64,000 nt of DNA from Iodobacter violaceini. Lineage in GTDB: Bacteria; Pseudomonadota; Gammaproteobacteria; Burkholderiales; Chitinibacteraceae. A model generated the notes under the pieces. The model saw only the letters and a program-made list of their open reading frames with translations. It was not told the DNA's origin and did no database searches. The position numbers and the translations under genes are program-made. Shown piece after piece: positions 36,871 to 44,932 of the stretch (its first letter is position 1; every line of letters starts with the position of its first letter). Location: positions 310,001-374,000 of the forward strand of contig NZ_JAAOLX010000002.1 of NCBI RefSeq assembly GCF_011601265.1. The letters run 5' to 3'.

Positions 36871-36903
36871 AAAAGGCATGTCAAAATGGCATGCCTTTTT
36901 TAT
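36871..36903 (+). terminator. Rho-independent terminator after the peroxidase lipoprotein gene
   Basis: A perfect 10-bp stem (AAAAGGCATG / CATGCCTTTT) with a 9-nt loop followed by a T run, 19 bp past the stop. Confidence 0.9.
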
Positions 36904-37342
36904 TTATCCATTTTATAAGTTCTGTTTCACCCAGCGTTTTATTCACCACCGGCAATCTTTTTATGGCCCGATTCTGCCTGCTTAAGAACCAGGTATAACA
37001 ATTGAGCGTAATAATGCAGCCAGGCCAATGAAAGCAAAAATAGTGGCACTCCCCGCAACTTCAGATTGATATTGCCTCAACCCCGATCAGCAGGCCCGGA
37101 AAAATGCGCTGATTTGGCGATTATTCTTAAACAAACAGTCCACTCACCAACAATACAATGAATATCTTATTGCCATAACGCTGCAAATACCGGGCGTAAG
37201 CCTGCTTGAAATAGTGCATAAAAACAGTTGCATAGACAATAATTTACATTCAAACTAGATAAAAACATACACAAAACTTACAAAAACACAATGCGTGTTT
37301 TATCTATTCAGCACTCAATAAACCGAGCCTCACTGCACTCAA
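36904..37342. other. Non-coding region upstream of the lipid operon
   Basis: 439 bp without a credible gene. The last 140 bp are AT-rich and presumably hold the promoter of the lipid operon, but I could not assign boxes with confidence. No long repeat is visible. Confidence 0.4.
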
Positions 37343-37942
37343 ATGCCCAGCATCTATCAATTAAAATCCCGGTTTCAATCTCTGCTCAGGCCGCTGTGCA
37401 CCCTGATCGCCCGCCTGGGTATCAGCGCCAATCAAGTCACCTTATTTGCCATGACGGCCTCCATGCTGATGGGGCTTTGGCTGAGCCTGCAATCTGATTC
37501 CCGCCTGCCCTGGCTGATCCTGCCCTTATTTTTGCTGCTGCGGATGGCGCTTAATGCAATAGACGGGATGTTGGCGCGCGAATTCAATCAGCAATCGGCC
37601 TTGGGCGGCATTTTGAATGAAGTGGGCGATGTGGTTTCTGATATCGCGCTTTACCTGCCTTTTTGTCTGATCAGTAATCAGCCTGCATGGATTATTGTGG
37701 CCGTTTTTCTGGCATTTTTAACCGAGTTTATTGGCGTGCTGGGCCCCTCAATGGGCGCAACCAGGCGCTACGACGGGCCCATGGGTAAAAGCGACCGGGC
37801 CTTTGTTTACGGAGGCTTTGCGCTCTTCTTTGGATTTTTTCCTGCGCTTGCTGCATGGACCAGCGCGCTCTTTGCAGTGACTGCGGTGCTGATGCTGTGG
37901 ACCTGTGTAAACCGCGCCAAAGGAATATTAGCGAGATCATGA
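37343..37942 (+). CDS. ynbA: CDP-alcohol phosphatidyltransferase family protein (YnbA-like)
   Basis: A 199-residue inner-membrane enzyme expected to join a CDP-lipid to a small alcohol. Several membrane helices are present. It matches E. coli YnbA well (FQSLLRP, RMALNAIDGMLARE, GDVVSDIALYLPF). The family motif D-x2-D-G-x2-A-R-x8-G-x3-D-x3-D is altered: positions one and three are Asn (N71 and N92), while D74, G75, A78, R79, G88 and D96 remain. The head-group alcohol is unknown. First gene of a six-gene operon; its stop overlaps the next start (ATGA). Confidence 0.88.
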   Translation: MPSIYQLKSRFQSLLRPLCTLIARLGISANQVTLFAMTASMLMGLWLSLQSDSRLPWLILPLFLLLRMALNAIDGMLAREFNQQSALGGILNEVGDVVSDIALYLPFCLISNQPAWIIVAVFLAFLTEFIGVLGPSMGATRRYDGPMGKSDRAFVYGGFALFFGFFPALAAWTSALFAVTAVLMLWTCVNRAKGILARS

Positions 37943-38889
37943 TGATTAATCTGCTGTTACCCCCTGCGCTCATTACCGCACTGGAAGGCGTATTTGCCCT
38001 GCTGATTACAGCCAGTCTTACCCTGTTTGTTTTAGGTAAGCGCTACCCACAAAAAAACTGGCTGGAGCTAAAGCTGCGTATCCGCACCTGGTGGTGGATT
38101 GTGGCGTGCTTTTCTTTAACGCTGCTGGGCAATATGCCCATTGCCCTGGTGGTGCTTGGGCTGGTCAGCTTCCTCGCACTGAAGGAATATCTGACGCTTT
38201 GCTCTACCCGTACCGCCGACCATGTGGTGCTGTTCTGGGCGTATTTATGTATTCCGCTGCAATATTACTGGCTGGGTATTCACTGGTACGGGATGTTTAT
38301 TATTTTTATTCCCGTTTATGTCTTTTTATTTGTGCCGATGCGTATGGTTTTAGTCGGCGAAACACAGGGCTTTCTGAAAGCCGCCGCCTCCTTGCAATGG
38401 GGGCTGATGATCTGCGTATTTTGCTTAAGCCATATGGGCGCCGTGCTTGCCCTGCCCCTTTTAACCGGCATCGGCAAGGCAGAGCATGGCCCTATGCTGC
38501 TGTTTTACTTAGTGGCGCTCACTCAGCTTAATGATGTGGCCCAATATCTGTGGGGAAAATCATTGGGCAAGCACAAGGTGTCGCCCAAAGTCAGCCCCAA
38601 TAAAACACTGGAAGGCTTTCTGGGCGGCGCACTCACCACCTGCCTGCTGGGCTGGCTGCTTGGGCCTTTACTCACGCCCTTTTCCCCGCTGCACGCGGCA
38701 TTAGCCGGTTTACTGATTGGTGTAATGGGCTTTATTGGCGACATTGTGATTTCTGCCGTCAAGCGTGATATCGGGGTAAAGGATTCCGGCCGCTTATTGC
38801 CAGGGCACGGCGGCATTTTAGACCGGCTGGATTCTCTGACCTATACCGCGCCCCTGTTTTTTCATTACACCCATTACTTATATTACTAA
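37939..38889 (+). CDS. ynbB: Phosphatidate cytidylyltransferase family protein (YnbB-like)
   Basis: A polytopic membrane enzyme expected to make CDP-diacylglycerol from phosphatidic acid and CTP. From the ATG at 37939, overlapping the ynbA stop, it is 316 residues. The CDS signature is complete near the C-terminus (SAVKRDIGVKDSGRLLPGHG then GILDRLD), and DVAQYLWGKSLGKHKVSPKVSPNKT precedes it. This is an operon-linked paralogue, since a housekeeping cdsA would normally lie near dxr and uppS. It supplies the substrate of the YnbA-like transferase. Confidence 0.9.
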   Translation: MMINLLLPPALITALEGVFALLITASLTLFVLGKRYPQKNWLELKLRIRTWWWIVACFSLTLLGNMPIALVVLGLVSFLALKEYLTLCSTRTADHVVLFWAYLCIPLQYYWLGIHWYGMFIIFIPVYVFLFVPMRMVLVGETQGFLKAAASLQWGLMICVFCLSHMGAVLALPLLTGIGKAEHGPMLLFYLVALTQLNDVAQYLWGKSLGKHKVSPKVSPNKTLEGFLGGALTTCLLGWLLGPLLTPFSPLHAALAGLLIGVMGFIGDIVISAVKRDIGVKDSGRLLPGHGGILDRLDSLTYTAPLFFHYTHYLYY

Positions 38890-38893
38890 GCCT

Positions 38894-39541
38894 ATGAAGC
38901 GTTTTTTAAGAATCCTGTTTGTATTATTACTGGCAAGGCCTCTTGTCAGGCTGTGGTTTGGTGTCACCGTACGGCATCAGGAGCGTCTGCCTTTAAAAGG
39001 GCCGGCTATTGTGCTGGCCAATCACAATAGCCATCTTGATATTCTGGCTTTATACAGCTTGTTTCCCCTGGCGCTTATTTCGAATGTGCAGCCTGCCGCC
39101 GCCGCCGATTACTTTTTAAAAAACCGCTTATTTGCCTGGTTTGCCACCGAGGTTGTGGGCATTATCCCCGTGGTCCGGGGTGGCGCTGCTGCAGGGTTTG
39201 ATCCGCTTTCAGGCTGTAAAGAAGCACTCAGTCAGGGGCGTATTCTGATTTTGTTTCCTGAAGGCACACGCGGCGAGCCAGAGATGCTTTCCGAAATCAA
39301 ATCCGGCATTTGGTATTTATATCGTGATTTTCCGCAGATACCGGTTGTGCCGGTTTATTTAAACGGGCTGGGCCGCGCGATGGGCAAAGGGCAATGGTTC
39401 CCTATTCCTTTTTTTGTAGATATCGCCATAGGCCGCGCCCTGCCCTGGCTGCCCGAAAAAGCGCTGTTCCGGGCCTCCATCAAAGATGCCCTGCTTAATT
39501 TAAAGCAAAAAACCATGCTCTCCGCCCCCGGCCCTCAATAG
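38894..39541 (+). CDS. 1-acylglycerol-3-phosphate O-acyltransferase family protein (PlsC-like)
   Basis: A 215-residue membrane-associated acyltransferase. Motif I is NHNSHLD with H44 and D49, and motif III is FPEGTRGEP at residues 121-129; an IIPVVRGG block lies between. It would acylate lysophosphatidic acid to give phosphatidic acid for the cytidylyltransferase encoded 4 bp upstream. E. coli ynbABCD has no such gene between ynbB and ynbC, as far as I recall. No ribosome site is visible, so translation probably depends on the upstream gene. Confidence 0.88.
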   Translation: MKRFLRILFVLLLARPLVRLWFGVTVRHQERLPLKGPAIVLANHNSHLDILALYSLFPLALISNVQPAAAADYFLKNRLFAWFATEVVGIIPVVRGGAAAGFDPLSGCKEALSQGRILILFPEGTRGEPEMLSEIKSGIWYLYRDFPQIPVVPVYLNGLGRAMGKGQWFPIPFFVDIAIGRALPWLPEKALFRASIKDALLNLKQKTMLSAPGPQ

Positions 39542-39583
39542 CGCCAGGCACGCACTGCCCAATTCAATAAACAGGACTCCTTT

Positions 39584-41329
39584 ATGCGCACGCCTCAGGA
39601 AAAAACATTTAACAGCTTTGATCAAAGCTCGCTTTTTTACCGGCACTGGCCAGCCACCAGTACCGCAGCACGCCGCGCCATTGTGCTGCTGCACCGAGGG
39701 CATGAGCATTCTGGCCGGCTGCAGCATATTGTGGATGAGCTGGGCATGACAGACACGCCCTTTTTTGCATGGGATGCCCGCGGACACGGCCAGAACAGCG
39801 GGCCGCGCGGCTACAGCCCCAGTCTTGGCACCACCGTGCGCGATCTGGATACGTTTATTCACTATCTTTGCCAGACTTATGGCTACGCCATGGAAGAAAT
39901 CATCGTCATCGCGCAAAGCGTGGGCGCGGTACTGGCATCAACCTGGGTACACGATTACGCACCCAAAATCCGCGCACTGATCCTGGCGTCCCCGGCTTTT
40001 AAAGTGAAGCTTTACGTGCCTCTGGCCCGCCCCGGCCTGCGGCTGATGGAAAAACTGTGCGGCAATTTTTATGTTAATTCTTATGTAAAAGCCAGGTTTC
40101 TGACGCATGACCCGGAGCGCATTGCCTCCTACAATACTGATCCGCTGATTGCCCGGCCTATTTCAGTCAATATCCTGCTGGGCCTTTACGATACAGCCGG
40201 GCGGATTATTGCCGATGCAGGTGCGATCCAAACCCCAACCCAGCTTTTGATTTCAGGTGCTGATTTTGTAGTGCATCAGGCACCGCAGCGTACATTCTTT
40301 GAACGCTTAGGCAGCCCGTGCAAAGAAATACATACGCTTGAGGGTTTTTATCACGATACCCTGGGCGAAAAAGACCGCGCCCAGGCTTTTACGCTAATCC
40401 GCAGCTTTATTCATAAAGTGGAAGCGGGCGTCGCCAAAGTGGATTTAAGCCATGCAGACACAAGCGGCTATACCGCCAGTGAATATCAACAGCTGCAGCA
40501 AAGTGGCTCGCCCCTTACCCTGAAACACTGGCACTTTGCACTCACCCGCTTATCGCTCTCTACCGTGGGCAAATTATCAGACGGCATCCGACTGGGTTGG
40601 GAAACTGGTTTTGATTCGGGCAGTACCTTAGATTATGTCTATAAAAACAAAACTTCAGGACGCACCCCGCTGGGCCGCTTTGGCGATCGCACTTATCTGG
40701 ACAGCGTAGGCTGGAAAGGCATACGCCAGCGCAAAGTCAACCTGGAAGAACTCATTGGCCTTGCGATTAAATCGCTGACAGAGGATAAGCAAAGCGTCAG
40801 GATTGTGGATATCGCCGCAGGGCATGGCCGCTATATTCTGGACGCCATTGCCGGCCATAAAATCGACCGTGTTTTATTGCGGGATTACAGCCCGATTAAT
40901 GTAGAAGCAGGCAAAGAGCTGATCAAAGAAAAAGGTTTAACGCATCTGGCCGATTTTCAGCAGGGCGATGCGTTTGATCAGGCCAGTTTAGCCAGCCTCT
41001 CTCCTGCGCCCACGCTGGCCGTAGTTTCAGGCCTTTACGAATTATTCCCAGAAAACGCACCGATTAAAGCCTCGCTGGCGGGGCTTGCTGAGGCCGTGCC
41101 CGATGGCGGTTTTCTGGTTTACACCAATCAGCCATGGCATCCGCAGCTGGAGCTGATTGCCCGCACCCTGAGCAGCCACAGGGGCGGAGCAGACTGGATT
41201 ATGCGCCGCCGCACCCAATACGAGATGGATCAGCTGGTTGAGCAGGCAGGCTTTGAAAAAATCACCCAGCGCATTGATGAATGGGGCATCTTTACTGTCA
41301 GCCTTGCACGCCGGGTTAAAAATAAATGA
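39584..41329 (+). CDS. ynbC: Bifunctional alpha/beta hydrolase - SAM methyltransferase (YnbC-like)
   Basis: A 581-residue fusion. Residues about 1-285 are an alpha/beta hydrolase of the monoacylglycerol lipase/lysophospholipase type: WDARGHGQNSG, nucleophile S112 in AQSVG, probable acid D227 in SGADFVV and H257 in FYHDTLGE. Residues about 385-580 are a class I methyltransferase with motif I VDIAAGHGR (408-416) and LRDYSPINVEAG as the acidic-loop region. E. coli YnbC has the same fusion and similar length. It may deacylate a lipid and methylate its head group; neither substrate is known. Good AGGA site; its stop overlaps the next start. Confidence 0.88.
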   Translation: MRTPQEKTFNSFDQSSLFYRHWPATSTAARRAIVLLHRGHEHSGRLQHIVDELGMTDTPFFAWDARGHGQNSGPRGYSPSLGTTVRDLDTFIHYLCQTYGYAMEEIIVIAQSVGAVLASTWVHDYAPKIRALILASPAFKVKLYVPLARPGLRLMEKLCGNFYVNSYVKARFLTHDPERIASYNTDPLIARPISVNILLGLYDTAGRIIADAGAIQTPTQLLISGADFVVHQAPQRTFFERLGSPCKEIHTLEGFYHDTLGEKDRAQAFTLIRSFIHKVEAGVAKVDLSHADTSGYTASEYQQLQQSGSPLTLKHWHFALTRLSLSTVGKLSDGIRLGWETGFDSGSTLDYVYKNKTSGRTPLGRFGDRTYLDSVGWKGIRQRKVNLEELIGLAIKSLTEDKQSVRIVDIAAGHGRYILDAIAGHKIDRVLLRDYSPINVEAGKELIKEKGLTHLADFQQGDAFDQASLASLSPAPTLAVVSGLYELFPENAPIKASLAGLAEAVPDGGFLVYTNQPWHPQLELIARTLSSHRGGADWIMRRRTQYEMDQLVEQAGFEKITQRIDEWGIFTVSLARRVKNK

Positions 41330-42639
41330 GTTCAGCTTTAAACAGCGAGGTAAAAGAGCCGCGCCCGTGGCGGCTCGCCCTTTTGTGGCTGCTGGTACTG
41401 GGGCCGGGTTTCTTTATTTTTTACGGGGCGGCCAATCATTACACCGCCTCCCTGCCCCCGGCCGAGGTAGGCAGCATTGCGATGAGCTGGGAGCGGCATA
41501 TCCCGCTCTGGCCCTGGACCATCGTGCCTTACTGGAGCATTGATCTGCTCTATGGCATTTCTCTGTTTATATGCACCAGCCGTAGCGAGCTTAATACCCA
41601 CGCCAGGCGCCTTTTAGCCACATCGCTGCTCTCTTGCTTATTTTTTGTATTGTTTCCGCTGCGTTTCAGCTTTGAGCGCCCGGAGCTGGACGGCTTTTTT
41701 GGCCAGCTGTTTACACTCTTAATGGGCTTTGACAAGCCCTTTAATCAGGCTCCCTCGCTGCATATCGGCCTGCTTACCGTGCTCTGGCTGCGCTATGCCG
41801 TTCATATCCCTGCACGCTGGCGGCCTTTGCTGCACATCTGGTTTGCCCTCATCGGCCTATCGGTATTAACCACATGGCAACATCATTTCTGGGATATACC
41901 CAGCGGGTTTTTGCTGGGCTTTATCGTTTGCTATTTATTGCCCAGCCCCGGCGTGCGCCTGTTTGCAGCAAAGCCCCGGCAATACTCGCCAAGGCTCGCC
42001 CTGCGCTATTTTGCCGGAGCACTGCTCTTATCCATGGCCATTGCCTGCCTGCAGGGCTGGGCCTGGCTGCTGCTCTGGCCGGTCACTTCTTTGCTGATTC
42101 TCACCGCGGCCTATCTTGGGCTGGGGCCGGAAGTAATGCAAAAAGATCATGGGCAAAGACGTTTTTCAGCACAGGTTTTGCTCTGGCCTTACGCTATTGT
42201 CACGCAGCAGGTGCACCGTTATTTATTAAAATCGCTGCCTGCTGCCGAAGAAATCAGCCAGGGCGTCTGGCTGGGCCCCATCAGCGCAGCTGCCAATCCA
42301 CACTTTAAATCCGTTCTGGATCTGGCCGCCGAATACGACAAGCAGGCACCGGCTGGGGCAATTTATCATTCCTGCCCGCTGCTGGATTTACAACTGCCCG
42401 ATCAGCAAACCCTAAGCGACTGCGTGCACATGCTGCAATCCATGCCTCAGCCCGTACTCGTTCACTGCGCCCTTGGTATGACCCGAAGCGCTGCGGTCGT
42501 GCTGGCATGGCTGGTAATCAGCCGGCAAGCCAAAGATATTGATGAGGCCGTGGCCTTTTTACAAACAAAACGCAGCCGGTTTGTATTAAATAACGCCCAA
42601 TTAAATCAATTAGCCCGGCTTTGTGATGGTATGCAATGA
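41326..42639 (+). CDS. ynbD: PAP2 phosphatase - dual-specificity phosphatase fusion (YnbD-like)
   Basis: A 437-residue membrane protein. The N-terminal half has several helices and PAP2-type residues (APSLH, 142-146; WQHHFWDIPSG with H186, H187 and D190). After about residue 300 comes a soluble dual-specificity phosphatase domain with the signature HCALGMTRS (C381, R387) and D354 as a candidate general acid. E. coli YnbD has this architecture. By analogy with PTPMT1-type phosphatidylglycerophosphate phosphatases, the second domain may remove a phosphate from the product of the YnbA-like enzyme. Both neighbouring genes overlap it by ATGA. Confidence 0.87.
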   Translation: MSSALNSEVKEPRPWRLALLWLLVLGPGFFIFYGAANHYTASLPPAEVGSIAMSWERHIPLWPWTIVPYWSIDLLYGISLFICTSRSELNTHARRLLATSLLSCLFFVLFPLRFSFERPELDGFFGQLFTLLMGFDKPFNQAPSLHIGLLTVLWLRYAVHIPARWRPLLHIWFALIGLSVLTTWQHHFWDIPSGFLLGFIVCYLLPSPGVRLFAAKPRQYSPRLALRYFAGALLLSMAIACLQGWAWLLLWPVTSLLILTAAYLGLGPEVMQKDHGQRRFSAQVLLWPYAIVTQQVHRYLLKSLPAAEEISQGVWLGPISAAANPHFKSVLDLAAEYDKQAPAGAIYHSCPLLDLQLPDQQTLSDCVHMLQSMPQPVLVHCALGMTRSAAVVLAWLVISRQAKDIDEAVAFLQTKRSRFVLNNAQLNQLARLCDGMQ

Positions 42640-43049
42640 ATACTGAAGAATCACTTATTTTTAAATTAAGCGCAGCAGTGCTCTCTTCCTGCAAAAACCT
42701 GATCTGGCCCACGCCATTTTTATTTTTAATCAGCTATTGGCTGGCTGCCAGCCATATTCTCAGCAAAGCAGAAACAGGGCTGCTGATCGCAGGCAGCCTT
42801 GGCGCTGCAATTCAGTATTATTTTTACTGGCGCATCACCTTAGATGAAAAACTGTTTAATCAGCTGCAAAGCGAAGCAGATCTGCAGCCGCTGGATAAAG
42901 CATTAAACAACCTCTTTGGCATAAACACCCCGCCGCGTGCTTTAACATTACGCATGGCAGGCATTCAAAAACTGATTCGTTATTTTTTAATCAGCACATT
43001 TTGCTCTTGGATCGCATGGCTGATGGCATTGGGATTATTCATCAGCTAA
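42636..43049 (+). CDS. Small membrane protein of the lipid operon
   Basis: A 137-residue protein that I do not recognise. It has hydrophobic segments at about residues 24-40, 45-66 and 113-137, with a polar loop between (WRITLDEKLFNQLQSEADLQPLDKALNNLFG). The start overlaps the ynbD-like stop by four bases, so it belongs to the operon. It could be an accessory subunit or a lipid-binding partner; nothing in the sequence shows which. Confidence 0.75.
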   Translation: MNTEESLIFKLSAAVLSSCKNLIWPTPFLFLISYWLAASHILSKAETGLLIAGSLGAAIQYYFYWRITLDEKLFNQLQSEADLQPLDKALNNLFGINTPPRALTLRMAGIQKLIRYFLISTFCSWIAWLMALGLFIS

Positions 43050-43098
43050 TTTTGTGCAACAGATTCAGGCCGGAATAGTGCCGCAATAAAGCGAATTG

Positions 43099-43140
43099 CC
43101 CCCTGCGTGTTAAGGTATTGGCATAACAGCAAGCAGGGGG
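43099..43140 (+). promoter_or_regulatory. Hairpin whose right arm contains the ribosome site of the sigma-54 regulator
   Basis: A perfect 8-bp inverted repeat CCCCCTGC (43099-43106) / GCAGGGGG (43133-43140). The right arm is the AGGGGG ribosome site of the gene starting at 43150, so folding would hide it. No T run follows, so it is a poor terminator for the lipid operon. Confidence 0.5.
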
Positions 43141-43149
43141 TTAAAAACA

Positions 43150-44556
43150 ATGACGGATGTTTTTCCAGCCTCATTAACAGATGGCCATAATGAGCGGCAA
43201 TTAGCATTGCAATCTTTATTTCGCACTTTAGAAGACAATTCTGAAGGCACGGTGATTGTGGATGAGCAATGCAAAATCGTCTGGATTAATGCCCGCTATG
43301 CCGATCGGTTTGGCTTTAAAGACCCGGCCACTGCAATGGGCAAGGCCGTAGAAGAAGTGATTCCGCAAAGCCAGCTCAGAGAAGTGCTCAGAACCGGCCA
43401 GCCTATCTTATTAGATTTAATGGAGGCCCCTGACAGAACGCTGGTGGTTACCCGCTTGCCGCTGAAAGATCCGCAAGGCAAGCTGATTGGCGCCATTGGC
43501 TTTGCCTTATTTGATGAAATTCAATCGCTTGCACCCTTAGTCGCTAAATTTTCCAGCCTGCAAAAAGAGCTGGCCGTGGCGCATGAATCGCTCGCCCAGG
43601 CACGGCGCGCTAAATATTCTTTGGGCCACTTTATTGGAGAATGCGATGCGGTGCAGGAATTAAAACGCCAGGCCCTGCGGGCAGCCCAAAGAGATGCACC
43701 CATTTTATTACTTGGCGAAACCGGCACAGGCAAAGAAGTGCTGGCACACGCCATTCATGCCGCCTCGCCCCGTGCTCACAAGCCGCTGGTTACACTCAAT
43801 ATGGCGGCCATCCCTGAAACCCTGCTCGAGGCCGAGCTGTTTGGCGCAAGCGCGGGCGCTTACACCGGCGCGGATAAAAAAGGCCGTATTGGGAAGTTTC
43901 AACTCGCCCACGGCGGCACGCTGTTTCTTGATGAAATTGGCGATATGCCGCCCGCGCTGCAAGTTAAATTATTGCGGGTTTTGCAGGACAAGGAATTTGA
44001 AGCTCTGGGCTCTAATCAGATACAACGCTCCGATGTACGCATTATCGCCGCCACCTCCGCTCCGCTGGCCAGGCTCATCGCTGAAGGGCAATTCAGGGCT
44101 GATTTATTCTACCGCCTGAATGTACTGACCATCGAGCTGCCGCCACTGCGAGCCCGGCTGGCTGATCTGACCCTGCTGGCCGATTCCATGATGAATAAAC
44201 TGGCTGCCAGCGGCCTTGGCCAGCATCGTCTGGCCCCCTCTGCCATTGCCCTGCTGACCCAATACTCCTGGCCCGGCAATGTGCGGGAGCTGCACAACAT
44301 CCTGGAACGCGCGCTCATGCTGTGCGACAAGGCCATTTTAGAAGCCGAAGACCTGACCCCGCTGCTCTACCCCGGCACCCAGCCCAGCCACAGCAGCGCA
44401 AAAACCCATGCCGAATCCATGCAGGCTTTTGAACAACAGCTCATCAGCGACGCCATCAAAAACTGTAATGGGCACATCCCCACCGCCGCCAGGCAACTGG
44501 GCCTTGCGCGTGCCACGCTTTATAAAAAGATTGCAGGGTTTAAACCGGACAAATAA
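43150..44556 (+). CDS. Sigma-54-dependent transcriptional activator with PAS domain
   Basis: A 468-residue enhancer-binding protein. A PAS-type sensor lies at about residues 20-125, a short coiled coil at 130-155 and the AAA+ domain at about 160-395, with Walker A GETGTGKE (189-196), the sigma-54 contact loop GAYTGA (236-241), Walker B GGTLFLDEIGDM (255-266) and SWPGNVREL near 375. A Fis-type helix-turn-helix ends the protein (IPTAARQLGLARATLYKKI). It probably activates the sigma-54 promoter at 44800-44815 just downstream. The setting recalls the sigma-54 regulators of 3-hydroxybutyrate use in pseudomonads, so a 3-hydroxybutyrate-type signal is plausible. Confidence 0.92.
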   Translation: MTDVFPASLTDGHNERQLALQSLFRTLEDNSEGTVIVDEQCKIVWINARYADRFGFKDPATAMGKAVEEVIPQSQLREVLRTGQPILLDLMEAPDRTLVVTRLPLKDPQGKLIGAIGFALFDEIQSLAPLVAKFSSLQKELAVAHESLAQARRAKYSLGHFIGECDAVQELKRQALRAAQRDAPILLLGETGTGKEVLAHAIHAASPRAHKPLVTLNMAAIPETLLEAELFGASAGAYTGADKKGRIGKFQLAHGGTLFLDEIGDMPPALQVKLLRVLQDKEFEALGSNQIQRSDVRIIAATSAPLARLIAEGQFRADLFYRLNVLTIELPPLRARLADLTLLADSMMNKLAASGLGQHRLAPSAIALLTQYSWPGNVRELHNILERALMLCDKAILEAEDLTPLLYPGTQPSHSSAKTHAESMQAFEQQLISDAIKNCNGHIPTAARQLGLARATLYKKIAGFKPDK

Positions 44557-44651
44557 TCACCGGCTTACCTTCATTGCACCAGGCCCTTAAATATCCTTCT
44601 TTGCAGCCAGTACCCGATTACAAAACTGACTTTCTACGAAATGAGATTACA

Positions 44652-44668
44652 GTCTCATTTTATAGACT
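44652..44668. promoter_or_regulatory. Enhancer site candidate 1 for the sigma-54 activator
   Basis: GTCTCATTTTATAGACT, an imperfect palindrome (GTCT-N9-AGAC). It is repeated with two changes at 44731-44747. An overlapping perfect palindrome AAATGAGA-N6-TCTCATTT spans 44639-44660. Confidence 0.7.
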
Positions 44669-44730
44669 CCCTCTCTTATGATGGTTTTTATCACTTTATT
44701 TTCATTTCACCGCACCATCTTCGATTTTTT

Positions 44731-44747
44731 GTCTCGTTTTGTAGACT
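44731..44747. promoter_or_regulatory. Enhancer site candidate 2 for the sigma-54 activator
   Basis: GTCTCGTTTTGTAGACT, matching candidate 1 at 15 of 17 positions and lying 79 bp further downstream, about 75 bp from the -12 element. Paired sites upstream of a -24/-12 promoter are the usual arrangement for enhancer-binding proteins. Confidence 0.7.
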
Positions 44748-44799
44748 AAGAATCCTTCAATACACTCACCATACCGCATATTTGCTTGTTTCTTAAAGC

Positions 44800-44815
44800 T
44801 GGCACACATTCTGCT
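44800..44815 (+). promoter_or_regulatory. Sigma-54 (-24/-12) promoter of the ABC transporter genes
   Basis: TGGCAC-N5-CTGCT, against the consensus TGGCAC-N5-TTGCW, with GG and GC exactly 10 bp apart. It lies about 118 bp upstream of the first ATPase gene and directly after the sigma-54 activator gene. Confidence 0.8.
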
Positions 44816-44932
44816 TACTATATAACTACAGCTTTACTACAAATAAAATAATATTAATACGCCCTTCAGAAAAGCTGACCACATAAAAAATATAAGTAGT
44901 GCGCCCTGCATTTCAGCACAAGGATAAACACA

